A stretch of 64,000 bases of DNA. Origin: Bacteroidota bacterium (GTDB lineage: Bacteria > Bacteroidota > Bacteroidia > Sphingobacteriales > Sphingobacteriaceae). Location of the stretch: the NCBI GenBank assembly GCA_013287375.1, contig JABDDX010000001.1:26684-90683 (forward strand), read 5' to 3'. Position 1 is the first letter of the stretch, and each line of letters begins with the position of its first letter. Below are positions 50,793-59,449 of the stretch, piece after piece. The notes under the pieces are model-generated. The model was not told the origin of the DNA and did not search any database. It saw nothing but the letters and a program-made list of their open reading frames with translations. A program made the position numbers and the translations under genes.

Positions 50793-52250
50793 ATGGAAAA
50801 AAGGGAAACTTATTGTGTGAAGATTAACCTGCCGGGCGGAGTAATTTCGGCGGGAGACCTTTATGAGATATTGCAGATAGCTGAAAACGCAGGTGCAAAT
50901 GAAATAAGCGTAGGCAACAGGCAGCAATTGTATTTTTGTATATCCAAAAACAGGCTTGAGGATCTGGAGTTAGGTATGTTGCAATCCGCGATAGATTATG
51001 AACTGAATACCGATCAATTCCCCAATGTAATTAGCTCGTACGTAACCGATAATATTTTTAATGCAGAGAGCTGGCTTAAGGAAGGTGTATACAAAGATAT
51101 ATTTGATCTGTTTAATTTTCAGCCAGAGCTTAAGGTTAATCTGGTGGATAGCCATCAAACCTTTGTGCCATTTTTTAGCGGGAACTTTAACTTTATCAGC
51201 TCCGACTTAAGTAATTATTGGTACTTATATATCAGGTTTCCCAAAACGAATGATCTGTATTGCTGGCCTTGCCTGGTGTATTCCGATGATATATCAACAT
51301 TCTGCAAAGTTGCCCAGGAAGTTGTTTTGGGTAGCAGAGAATTGTTTTATGATCAGCCTAAAATCAATTTCGATCTGTTTTATGAAAAGGTGAACGCTGG
51401 CAACAAGTTTGTTAATCAACAGATAGCGGAGCCTTTAAAATTACCAGATTTCTCGCTGCCTTATTACGAGGGATTTAATAAATACCTGAACGGTAAATAC
51501 TGGCTTGGGATTTACCGCCGGAATGAATTGTTCCCCATCGCATTTTTGAAGGACATTTGCTCCATATGCCTTAAAACTCGTGTAGGCCAATTATACACAA
51601 CCCCCTGGAAATCCTTTTTAATTAAAGGGATAAATGAAGCTGATCGTAAAGATTGGGGCCTTATCCTCAATAATTATAGGATAAACGTAAGGCACGCCGC
51701 GAATGAATTAAACTGGCAACTTGAAAATTTATGTAAAGAAAGCCTCGAACTCAAAAAGCAATTGGTGCGGCAATTTGAAGAATATGACTTACGAACATAC
51801 CGCCTCTGCTTCGCCATAAAAATGCAACCCAAAACCGGTTTGCTTGCATCTATCATTATTAAAAAAACAGGAATGGGGTTATTTGATATTTTACATACCC
51901 GCGATTTTAATCCCAATTCAAAAGATTTCGTTGTTTATAAAGAAAAATTATCTACAAATACCCTTGGCAGTTCCCTGATAGAATTATGTGATTTTTACTA
52001 TGGTTTATTAAGTGATGATACTGTTTTATTACATCAGGATACTGATGCGGAAATAGAAAATCATATTGAAACCGTTGAGCTTTATCAATGTAAAAACTGC
52101 CTCAGTGTATACGATAAAAATTATGGCGACCAATTCAACAATGTTCCCATAGGGACCGAATTTAAAAACATCGAGAACTATATATGCCCTGTTTGCGAAT
52201 CAACGGCGGACTGCTTTATGGTAATTGAAAAACAGGCTCATGCGGTTTAA
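50793..52250 (+). CDS. SiR/NiR-like half-domain protein with C-terminal rubredoxin
   Basis: A 485-aa protein. The N-terminal ~70 residues (YCVKINLPGGVISAGDLYEILQIAENAGANEISVGNRQQLYF) match the ferredoxin-like half domain of sulfite/nitrite reductases. The middle keeps several Cys but no C-x5-C/C-x3-C siroheme set. The last ~55 residues are a rubredoxin: Cys433/Cys436 (CKNC) and Cys465/Cys468 (CPVC). It likely carries electrons for nitrate reductase or holds a different cofactor. Catalytic nitrite reduction by it is unlikely. Confidence 0.8.
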   Translation: MEKRETYCVKINLPGGVISAGDLYEILQIAENAGANEISVGNRQQLYFCISKNRLEDLELGMLQSAIDYELNTDQFPNVISSYVTDNIFNAESWLKEGVYKDIFDLFNFQPELKVNLVDSHQTFVPFFSGNFNFISSDLSNYWYLYIRFPKTNDLYCWPCLVYSDDISTFCKVAQEVVLGSRELFYDQPKINFDLFYEKVNAGNKFVNQQIAEPLKLPDFSLPYYEGFNKYLNGKYWLGIYRRNELFPIAFLKDICSICLKTRVGQLYTTPWKSFLIKGINEADRKDWGLILNNYRINVRHAANELNWQLENLCKESLELKKQLVRQFEEYDLRTYRLCFAIKMQPKTGLLASIIIKKTGMGLFDILHTRDFNPNSKDFVVYKEKLSTNTLGSSLIELCDFYYGLLSDDTVLLHQDTDAEIENHIETVELYQCKNCLSVYDKNYGDQFNNVPIGTEFKNIENYICPVCESTADCFMVIEKQAHAV

Positions 52251-52362
52251 CTCATTAATCACTACGTATCAATCCCTTATTTTAATTATTATTTGTAAGC
52301 ATAACAGTGCTTATACGACTAAAAGAATTAACCATTTAAATGTCAATCAACAAAAAAACAAC

Positions 52363-52992
52363 ATGAAGCAAAATCTACAAACAAGTTCAGGAAAAACTAT
52401 TAACCGCATCAGCATCAAAATTATAATGGTGATAATTATGATGACTGGTGCGCTAACGTCGAGGTTAGCCAATGCCCAGGTAAAGGTTGTTCCACCGGAT
52501 TCAATTGAGTATCAGGGAGCGCTTTATCAAAAGGCAAAAGCTAAATCTGCCTATCCAAAAGTGGTTGGCTATATAAGTTTTATCCTCCCACTCGAAACAT
52601 TGACCTTATCAACAGGCAAATTCGACCCCAATTTTTCTAATCACACTACTACTATTGGTTTCCCTGTAGGTGTAAATGTTTTATATAGTGATAAGTTCGG
52701 ATTTAGCTACGAATTTACACCCAATATTAAAGCATCAGGAGGTTCAAGTAAAATGAATGATATATTATTTGATCCGGGAACAATGTTCCGTTTTGAGCAT
52801 GGGTTTACTTTTATTTCCCGTCTGGCATTTGATACAAACGGCCGTTACGGTTTTACCCCGGTATTTAATCAGGTTTATGCACGCACAAAGGATGTTAATT
52901 ATTTTGTGGCCTTATCGCTCCCAACACGGTTTGGTAATAGCGAAGCTGCATCATTAGGCTTAAACATGCAGGTTGGATTTACATTTAATTAA
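52363..52992 (+). CDS. Secreted outer-membrane beta-barrel-like protein of the nitrate operon
   Basis: I start at the ATG at 52363, whose product has a long N-region and a hydrophobic signal segment ending in ANAQ; the frame is open further upstream but would overlap the rubredoxin gene. The mature ~170 residues have alternating beta pattern (GYISFILPLETLTL, GFSYEFTPNIKA, FVALSLPTRFG) and end in a typical barrel strand with terminal aromatic (MQVGFTFN). Possibly a nitrate-passing outer-membrane channel. No family recognised. Confidence 0.75.
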   Translation: MKQNLQTSSGKTINRISIKIIMVIIMMTGALTSRLANAQVKVVPPDSIEYQGALYQKAKAKSAYPKVVGYISFILPLETLTLSTGKFDPNFSNHTTTIGFPVGVNVLYSDKFGFSYEFTPNIKASGGSSKMNDILFDPGTMFRFEHGFTFISRLAFDTNGRYGFTPVFNQVYARTKDVNYFVALSLPTRFGNSEAASLGLNMQVGFTFN

Positions 52993-53069
52993 CGATTGCA
53001 AATTGTTTATAATGCAGGGTTATTAAACGTGATTAATTCATAAATTTATTGCTAAAATAAGCTTCAGTT

Positions 53070-53666
53070 ATGACCAAATTAGTCCAGGCGTTTAACGCGT
53101 TTGATAAATATAACCAGAAAGACCCCCATGTATTTACATGGGGTGATCTTTCTTATCCGCAGGAATATTTTTTAGCATTAAAACTGTACGAGTGGGTGCT
53201 AAAATTAAATCCGAATGCCAGCGAAGAGCTTTTATTAGCATCGCGCAGCCAGCATATCGGCAGATGGGAGATTCCGCGTGAAACTTATCCCGATGGCAGG
53301 GAGGCCTATTTAAAATGGCGCAAGGACCTTGCCTTGTTTCATGCCGAAAAAGCATCATCAATTATGAAAGAAGTAGGATATGATGATGAGCAGATTGCCC
53401 GTGTAAGGCAAATTATACTAAAGCAAAAGCTAAAAGTTGATGCCGACGTACAAACGATAGAGAACGCGCTTTGTTTAGTGTTTCTTGAATTTCAATATGA
53501 AGATTTCTATCCCAAATATCCGCCCGAAAAAGTGGTCAACATATTGAGGAAATCATTATTAAAAATGGACAGTCATGGCCATCAGTTTGCACTCGGTTTA
53601 AATTTCTCAGAACAAGGCCTGGCTTATATCAACGAAGCCTTAAATAACATCAAACAGAATAAATAA
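53070..53666 (+). CDS. DUF4202 domain-containing protein
   Basis: A 198-aa cytosolic protein matching DUF4202: FDKYNQKDPHVFTWGDLSYPQEYFLALKLYEWVLKLNPNASEELLLASRSQHIGRWEIPRETYPDGREAYLKWR. Conserved His and Asp residues and helical content resemble an HD-like metal enzyme, but the function is unknown. The family is regularly linked with nitrate assimilation genes in several phyla, as here. Confidence 0.88.
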   Translation: MTKLVQAFNAFDKYNQKDPHVFTWGDLSYPQEYFLALKLYEWVLKLNPNASEELLLASRSQHIGRWEIPRETYPDGREAYLKWRKDLALFHAEKASSIMKEVGYDDEQIARVRQIILKQKLKVDADVQTIENALCLVFLEFQYEDFYPKYPPEKVVNILRKSLLKMDSHGHQFALGLNFSEQGLAYINEALNNIKQNK

Positions 53667-53683
53667 TTCAAAGTAAAAGCGGA

Positions 53684-53738
53684 GGCCCTGCGCGATACCT
53701 TTCCCTAGTATAAGGGAAAGGAGGAGGATAGGGTAAAA
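53684..53738. repeat. Dispersed intergenic repeat, copy 3
   Basis: GGCCCTGCGCGATACCTTTC, a CTTTCCCT/AGGGAAAG hairpin and GGAGGATAGGGTAAAA match the copies at 19693 and 29393. Located in the gap between convergent DUF4202 and ClC genes. Confidence 0.8.
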
Positions 53739-53762
53739 ACAAAGCGACAGACTTTAAATCGA

Positions 53763-55052
53763 TTACCCTACATTCACAACTGCAGCCTTCTGCTGATATG
53801 CCCCTTTGTAACTATACACCGTATAACTGCAAATAAATTGTGCTGAATATTTAGCTATAAAACAGGCAAAAATTATCGGTATAAAAAGTACAAAGCCCCC
53901 TGTAACTAAACTACATGTTAAAAATACAGATGTTAAAGGCCCATGTATGGCAGCGCTCAAGGCAGCGGCAGCCCCCACCAACGCAAAGTTTAAAACAATA
54001 AGCTGGGTATTGAAAAAGTGATTTAACATTACGGCAAATAGCATTCCCAATATCGCCCCTACAACTATGCTTGGCGCAAATACACCGCCATCCCCGCCTG
54101 CCCCTAATGTAAGTGAAGCTACAAGTGGCTTCAGTATAACCAATGCGACTAACAACAGTGACAGGCCTATAGTAAACGTTTGATGATGAATTTGATTTAA
54201 TAGCTCAGGTATGGCACTATAGCTATCCCCATATAATTGTGGGAAGCACATAATGGATAGCCCCACCAAAATAGCGCCTGCGTTTACCCTTATAAAGTTG
54301 TTGTTGATCTTCCCAAACCGGTCTTTAAGAAAAATTACTGTTTTAGTAAAATAAACAGATACGAAACCTGCTGCTATACTTAGTACGATTAAGTACGGAA
54401 CTGCGTGGAAGCTCCAATCGGTTACCGTAAAATTAAATAATTTGTTAGACTCAAAAAGGAACATAAAGCCCCAGGCCACTAAAGCCGAACAGGCGCAGCT
54501 AATGAAGATTGTTTTGGTGAGTTTTTTAGCGATTACTTCAATAGCAAACAAAAAACCGGCCAGCGGGCTGCCAAATAAAGTGGCAACTCCGGCAGCAACA
54601 CCTGCACAAATCAGTTCCGTTTTGTAAATATTTGCAATCGCTTTCTTGTTGTGGGCGGCTGAGCCAATAGCTGCAGTTGCCACAACTGTTGATACCTCTA
54701 CACCGGTAGACCCACCGAAAATTACAGTTAAAAATCCGTTAAAATAATGCGAAGGGATTTTGTAAGCGGGGAGTTCATCGCGCCGGTTCTCTATCGTTTG
54801 GTATATTTCTTTAATACCCTTATTGGCCTTACCCATGAATAAATACTTTCTTAAAAAGTAGATGGTGGTAATGCCTATAGTTGGCAGCAGAACAAACAAA
54901 AACGGCATATGGCTAACTTTATGAAAAATTTGATCTTCATAAAGTCCGGTTATTTTCTTTAATGAATCGGCAAGGAGCACAGATAGGAAAGCAACGATGA
55001 TGGATATAAGAATTAACTTAAAGTAGTGAAAGCGAATAATGGCTTTTCTCAT
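53763..55052 (-). CDS. ClC family chloride channel/transporter
   Basis: A 429-aa polytopic protein, start placed at the ATG at 55052 (MRKAIIRFHYF) rather than a TTG seven codons earlier. FGGSTGVEVSTVVATAAIGSA stands at the GREGP position, GSPLAGFLFAIEVI and GAGGDGGVFAPSIVVGAILG are ClC selectivity-filter motifs, and ALSAAIHGPLTSVFLTCSLVTGG is the helix N-O region. No CBS domains. The GREGP motif is altered to STGVEV as in a Bacteroidota subgroup, so ion preference may be nitrate or fluoride rather than chloride; adjacency to nitrate genes makes this worth noting. Confidence 0.88.
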   Translation of the reverse strand: MRKAIIRFHYFKLILISIIVAFLSVLLADSLKKITGLYEDQIFHKVSHMPFLFVLLPTIGITTIYFLRKYLFMGKANKGIKEIYQTIENRRDELPAYKIPSHYFNGFLTVIFGGSTGVEVSTVVATAAIGSAAHNKKAIANIYKTELICAGVAAGVATLFGSPLAGFLFAIEVIAKKLTKTIFISCACSALVAWGFMFLFESNKLFNFTVTDWSFHAVPYLIVLSIAAGFVSVYFTKTVIFLKDRFGKINNNFIRVNAGAILVGLSIMCFPQLYGDSYSAIPELLNQIHHQTFTIGLSLLLVALVILKPLVASLTLGAGGDGGVFAPSIVVGAILGMLFAVMLNHFFNTQLIVLNFALVGAAAALSAAIHGPLTSVFLTCSLVTGGFVLFIPIIFACFIAKYSAQFICSYTVYSYKGAYQQKAAVVNVG

Positions 55053-55110
55053 GATATTTAATAATTGCCGCAAAACTAATATAATTGCGAGCTTTCACAA
55101 TCAAAATAGT

Positions 55111-55143
55111 ACAATAAATATTGCATATGCAATGTTTTATTGT
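55111..55143. promoter_or_regulatory. Long dyad upstream of the second FNR-like gene
   Basis: ATTGCATATGCAAT (55120-55133) is a perfect palindrome, extended by ACAATAAA (55111-55118) and TTTATTGT (55136-55143) with a one-base offset. It lies between the divergent ClC and regulator genes and is a plausible operator for either. Confidence 0.5.
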
Positions 55144-55201
55144 ATTTAATTGGCGATAATTGTATTATTGTATGTTGCTTGCAATTTTATATCGATACGA
55201 A

Positions 55202-55897
55202 ATGATAAAAAAACAACACCTGTGCGATTTGAATACATGCTTTCTGTGTACCAGCTGTTTAAGCGACTGGAAACCAGCCATTGAATCGAACAAACAGAAT
55301 ATCCAGCTAAAAAAAGGGCAGCAAGTATTTAAAGAAGGTGATCCTGTAACTGGTATTTATTTTGTTTACGAAGGAAATATTAAAGCGCATAAAAGATGGG
55401 ATAGTGAAAAGGAACTGATTGTTAGGTTTGCGAAAAAAGGAGATATTTTGGGGCATCTTGGTCTGGAAGGTAATAAGATTTATCCGGTAACAGCTACGGC
55501 GATGGAGGCGGCAACCGTTTGTTATCTGCCGATGGAATTTTTTGAATCCTCGCTAAAAATAAATAATGAATTTGCAATAAAGCTGATGCGGTTTTTTGCC
55601 GGCGAATTACAAAAATCAGAAAAAAGAATGCGCGATTTGGTGCATATGCCGGTTAAGGCACGTGTAGCGCAGGCAATCATCACCCTAAAAAATCAATTCG
55701 GTATCAATGCCGAAGGTTTTATAGATATTGAACTGGCGAGGCAAGATTTGGCCTCATTTTCAGGGGCAGCTTATGAATCGCTGTTCCGAACTATGAATGA
55801 CTTTGTTGCTGAAAATATCATAACGGTTGCCGGAAAGAGTATGACCATTAAAAATGAGGATGCGCTTTTGCAGCTGATTGCCAAAAGCGAGTATTAA
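55202..55897 (+). CDS. Crp/Fnr family regulator with FNR-like cysteine set (2)
   Basis: A 231-aa regulator and paralog of the one at 44601. I start at ATG 55202 (MIKKQHLCDLN), matching the paralog start; a longer frame exists upstream. Same Cys set: Cys8, 13, 16, 19 (CDLNTCFLCTSC) and Cys107 (TVCYLPMEF), plus the same beta roll and HTH (RQDLASFSGAAYESLFRTMNDF). Recognition Glu and Arg kept as ESLFR. Probably a second Fe-S or redox sensor; together the two regulators bound the nitrate genes. Confidence 0.85.
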   Translation: MIKKQHLCDLNTCFLCTSCLSDWKPAIESNKQNIQLKKGQQVFKEGDPVTGIYFVYEGNIKAHKRWDSEKELIVRFAKKGDILGHLGLEGNKIYPVTATAMEAATVCYLPMEFFESSLKINNEFAIKLMRFFAGELQKSEKRMRDLVHMPVKARVAQAIITLKNQFGINAEGFIDIELARQDLASFSGAAYESLFRTMNDFVAENIITVAGKSMTIKNEDALLQLIAKSEY

Positions 55898-55920
55898 CAA
55901 CGATGCATGCCGACCGATAT

Positions 55921-56090
55921 TTTTCACCCTCTTTCCGGCTTGCCGGAGAGAGGGTCGAACAGCGCAGCGCATTCGGGGTGAGTCAATCGTGCGCCGGGTA
56001 TTTGCGCTAAGGTCACTCGTATAGTTGACTCACCCGGTCTTAGCTTCGCTCGGCCACCCTCTCTTTTGCAAGCAGAGAAGAGGGTGAAAA
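55921..56090. mobile_element. MITE-like element with nested inverted repeats (170 bp)
   Basis: Terminal arms TTTTCACCCTCTT (55921-55933) and AAGAGGGTGAAAA (56078-56090) are exact complements. Inside, GGGTGAGTCAA (55976-55986) and TTGACTCACCC (56025-56035) form a second exact pair. No ORF of its own. Terminal repeats and small size fit a MITE or a large hairpin repeat; no target-site duplication was confirmed. Confidence 0.6.
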
Positions 56091-56178
56091 CATTAAAATA
56101 AGTGCTCTTTTCGAGCCAATTTATTAGCTTTTCCCAGCTAAATTCGGTATATTTAAGCTTGTCAGTTATATAATATAA

Positions 56179-56922
56179 ATGCTCTTTAACGCCCTCACTA
56201 CCCACATTTTAACCGTTATTTTTATTGCTACAGTTTTCCGTTCAGCCTTTGGTTTTGGTGAATCATTAATAGCCGTTCCCTTGCTTGCACTTTGGATGCC
56301 ACTGAATGTTGCGGTGCCTTTATCTGTTCTGGTATCCATAACCATTGCCGGGATTGTAGTAATACAGGATTGGGATAAAATACACCTTAAAAGTGCCGGG
56401 GGTCTCATTGGATTTACGCTGATCGGCATACCTATTGGGTTGCTGTTATTGGTAAGAACAGATGAGCGCATTGTGAAAGCGGCCCTTGGCCTTGTTGTCA
56501 GCCTGTTTTCTCTGTATCTTCTAACTGGCAAACAGCTTAAAGAACTAAAAAAGGACAGCCTTCCATGGCTTTTCGGCTGTGGATTATTGTCGGGGATCTT
56601 GGGTGGGGCTTACGGAATAAATGGTCCTCCGCTGGTAGTTTACGGCGCTAAAAGGCGCTGGTCGGCCCAGCATTTCCGTGCTACCGTGCAAGGATATTTT
56701 CTTATAGCCAGCGCCGTTGGTATGATCGGTTACTGGCTGACAGGTTTATTGGTTCCTGCTGTATTCCATTACTATTTATTAAGTCTGCCGGTAATGGTTC
56801 CTGCAGTTTTTATCGGGAGGTTGATCAATAACCGCCTTAACAGCGAAAGTTTTTTTAAATACGTTTATGTTGTTCTGTTAGGGATCGGGTTATTCCTGGT
56901 CATTAAATCTATTTTGGGTTAA
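56179..56922 (+). CDS. TauE/SafE family permease
   Basis: A 247-aa inner-membrane protein with about eight helices in two repeats. FGFGESLIAVPLLALWMPLNVAVPLSVLVS and GILGGAYGINGPPLVVYGAKRRWSAQHFRATVQ are the paired TauE/SafE signatures. Characterised members export sulfite, sulfoacetate or other small organosulfonates. It precedes the isomerase/transketolase/ABC operon by 273 bp on the same strand; whether it is part of that pathway is uncertain. Confidence 0.88.
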   Translation: MLFNALTTHILTVIFIATVFRSAFGFGESLIAVPLLALWMPLNVAVPLSVLVSITIAGIVVIQDWDKIHLKSAGGLIGFTLIGIPIGLLLLVRTDERIVKAALGLVVSLFSLYLLTGKQLKELKKDSLPWLFGCGLLSGILGGAYGINGPPLVVYGAKRRWSAQHFRATVQGYFLIASAVGMIGYWLTGLLVPAVFHYYLLSLPVMVPAVFIGRLINNRLNSESFFKYVYVVLLGIGLFLVIKSILG

Positions 56923-57110
56923 GTAAAGGGCCGGGCTATTTTCGTTTGTTTATCTCCCTTCAAAAAGCACTCCTGAGCTTCGTTATAGCTGGATTGATAA
57001 TCTCACTCTGTCTGGTTTGCAACAGCATAAAACCCAATGATAATATATCATAATATCCTGACAATCTTTCATCACAAAGCCGCCCGATATTATAATAATT
57101 TTGGAATATC

Positions 57111-57151
57111 ATCCTATGCGATGCCTTTTCGCACATGGGTGATTATAGGAT
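57111..57151 (+). promoter_or_regulatory. Inverted repeat upstream of the isomerase operon
   Basis: ATCCTAT (57111-57117) and ATAGGAT (57145-57151) enclose a smaller GCGA/TCGC stem. A third copy of the half-site, CCTATGAT, is at ~57161. Located 45-85 bp before the isomerase ATG, so a plausible operator of a sugar-responsive regulator. The remainder of 56923-57195 shows no gene. Confidence 0.45.
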
Positions 57152-57195
57152 ATTGATTTTCCTATGATCCAATTTAACCAGTTTTTATAATACAG

Positions 57196-58605
57196 ATGAG
57201 TAATAAAGCAACCTTAGGCGTAATTATTGGCAATCGCGATTTTTTTCCTGATCGTTTGGTTTCAGAATCACGTGCAGATCTTATTGAATTGTTCGGCAAA
57301 TTGAATATCACACCGGTGATGCTTACCGAAACTGATTCTAAACTTGGCGGTGTTGAGACTTTTAAAGATGCCCAAAAATGTGCCGATCTTTTCCGCAAAC
57401 ATCAGGACGAGATCACAGGCATATTAGTGTTGCTGCCAAACTTTGGCGATGAAAAAGGTGTTGCTGAAACCATCAAATTATCGGGCTTAAACGTGCCGGT
57501 ATTGATACAGGCGTATCCTGATGAACTAAGCAAACTCGATGTTGCCCGCCGCCGTGATTCATGGTGTGGTAAAATCTCCGTTTGTAATAATTTGTATCAG
57601 TACGGTATTAAGTATACGCTTACCAATAACCACGTAATCCATCCATCAGCACCGGAATTTACTACAGATCTGCTGGATTTCGTAGCCGTTTGCCGTGTTG
57701 TTAAAGGCTTGCGCAAAGTGCGCATCGGGGCAGTAGGTGCCAGGCCGGGAGCGTTCAATACCGTCCGCTACAGCGAAAAAATATTACAGCGCCACGGTAT
57801 ATCGGTAACAACGGTCGATCTATCCGAAATATTAGGAAACGCCAATAAACTAACAAAAGATCATGCCGAGGTAAAAGCGCATCTCGATAAAATAATGGCT
57901 TACACGCCCATCGGCAAAACGCCTGATGAGGCTTTGATACAAATTGCCAAACTCGACGTAGTCCTTAACCATTTTATGGAAGAAAACGCGCTTGACGCTA
58001 CAGCCATACAATGCTGGACTTCGCTGCAAAAAAACTATGGCTGTAACGTATGTACCAGCATGAGCATGATGAGCGAAAATATGCTGCCAAGTGCCTGCGA
58101 AGTTGATGTTACCGGCACACTCACCATGTATGCCATGCAATTAGCATCAGGATCGCCGAGCGCACTGGTTGACTGGAATAATAATTATGCTGATGACGAG
58201 AATAAATGTGTGCTGTTCCATTGTGGTAACTGGGCAAAATCATTCCTGCCTGATATAGAGATCAGTACCGCGCCTATTTTAGGAACAAGCGTTGGCGAAG
58301 AAAATACCTACGGCGCTTTATCCGGGAGGACACCGGCTTCACCGTTAACATTCGGCAGAATAAGCACCGATGATCCAAAAGGTATCATCAAAGCCTACTT
58401 TGGTGAAGGCGCATTAACTGATGATGCCTTAAATACTTTCGGTAACCGGGCAGTAGCGCAAATACCCGATCTGCAGGGCTTAATGCAATATGTTTGTCGC
58501 AATGGTTTTGAACATCATGTGGTGATGAATGCGTCAAAAACTGCCGGCATTTTAAAAGAAGCTTTAGGTAACTACATGGGTTGGGAAATTTATAATCACG
58601 GATAA
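57196..58605 (+). CDS. L-fucose/L-arabinose isomerase-like sugar isomerase
   Basis: A 469-aa aldose-ketose isomerase of the FucI/AraA fold. The N-terminal Rossmann domains (LGVIIGNRDFFP; GILVLLPNFGDEKGVAETIKLSGLNVPVLIQAYPDE) and VRIGAVGARPGAFNTVRYSEKILQRHGISV are the family core; metal ligands are expected from the Glu in FMEENALDA and in SACEVDVTGTL plus His residues near FHCGNW. First gene of an operon with a split transketolase and a ribose-type ABC importer, so the product ketose probably feeds the transketolase. The sugar is unknown; similar isomerases act on pentoses, deoxysugars and sulfoquinovose. Confidence 0.85.
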   Translation: MSNKATLGVIIGNRDFFPDRLVSESRADLIELFGKLNITPVMLTETDSKLGGVETFKDAQKCADLFRKHQDEITGILVLLPNFGDEKGVAETIKLSGLNVPVLIQAYPDELSKLDVARRRDSWCGKISVCNNLYQYGIKYTLTNNHVIHPSAPEFTTDLLDFVAVCRVVKGLRKVRIGAVGARPGAFNTVRYSEKILQRHGISVTTVDLSEILGNANKLTKDHAEVKAHLDKIMAYTPIGKTPDEALIQIAKLDVVLNHFMEENALDATAIQCWTSLQKNYGCNVCTSMSMMSENMLPSACEVDVTGTLTMYAMQLASGSPSALVDWNNNYADDENKCVLFHCGNWAKSFLPDIEISTAPILGTSVGEENTYGALSGRTPASPLTFGRISTDDPKGIIKAYFGEGALTDDALNTFGNRAVAQIPDLQGLMQYVCRNGFEHHVVMNASKTAGILKEALGNYMGWEIYNHG

Positions 58606-58607
58606 TT

Positions 58608-59438
58608 ATGGTGATGACTGATAAGCAATTGGCAGAGCGATCAATAACCTATCGTAAAAAGATACTCAAATACATTGTGGGCGCTAAAGCCGGGCATACC
58701 GGCGGAAGTTTATCATGTATTGATATTTTAAATGTGCTATATAATGAGGTGCTGAATGTTGGTCCGCAAAACTTTACATCGCCCAATAGGGACAGGTATA
58801 TCCAAAGCAAAGGTCATTGTGTAGAGGCATTATATGTGGTTTTGGCGGATAAAGGTTTCTTTCCGGAAAGCGACCTCGAAACATTATGCAAATACAAATC
58901 GCATTACATAGGCCATCCTACCAAAAAAGTACATGGTGTTGAACAAAATACCGGGGCGCTTGGTCATGGTTTGCCTATTGCCGCCGGAACTGCCCTGGCA
59001 GCCAAAATGGACAAAAAAAATTACCGCGTTTTTACCCTTTTAGGTGATGGCGAATTGCCCGAAGGTTCAAATTGGGAAGCCGCACTAACCGCTGCGCACT
59101 ACAAGCTGGATAATTTATGCGCCATAATAGATAACAACAAATTACAAATAACCGGCACAAACGCGGAGGTATGTAATACCGACCCGATAGATGCCAAATT
59201 TGAAAGTTTTGGTTGGGCCGTACGTCATGTGGATGGTAATGATGTAAACGCTTTGAAAGAAGTTTTGAATACCGTGCCTTTTGAAAAAGGAAAGCCAAGC
59301 CTGGTCATTGCCCATACTATAAAAGGCAAAGGGGTAAGCTTTATGGAGAATAGTGTTAAATGGCATCATGGTGTGCCCGATAAACACCAATATGAAACAG
59401 CCATAGCCGAACTGGATATGGAAATGGCGAACGTTTAA
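58608..59438 (+). CDS. Transketolase, N-terminal (TPP-binding) subunit
   Basis: A 276-aa subunit. GHTGGSLSCIDILNVLY, QSKGHCVEALYVVLADKGFF, GALGHGLPIAAGTALAAKMD and the TPP motif GDGELPEGSNWEAALTAAHYKLDNLCAIIDNN are all present. Two-subunit transketolases occur in dedicated sugar pathways, such as apulose phosphate or sulfosugar cleavage, beside the normal full-length enzyme. Starts 2 bp after the isomerase and ends 11 bp before the C-terminal subunit gene. Confidence 0.92.
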   Translation: MVMTDKQLAERSITYRKKILKYIVGAKAGHTGGSLSCIDILNVLYNEVLNVGPQNFTSPNRDRYIQSKGHCVEALYVVLADKGFFPESDLETLCKYKSHYIGHPTKKVHGVEQNTGALGHGLPIAAGTALAAKMDKKNYRVFTLLGDGELPEGSNWEAALTAAHYKLDNLCAIIDNNKLQITGTNAEVCNTDPIDAKFESFGWAVRHVDGNDVNALKEVLNTVPFEKGKPSLVIAHTIKGKGVSFMENSVKWHHGVPDKHQYETAIAELDMEMANV

Positions 59439-59449
59439 ATAGAATTGAT

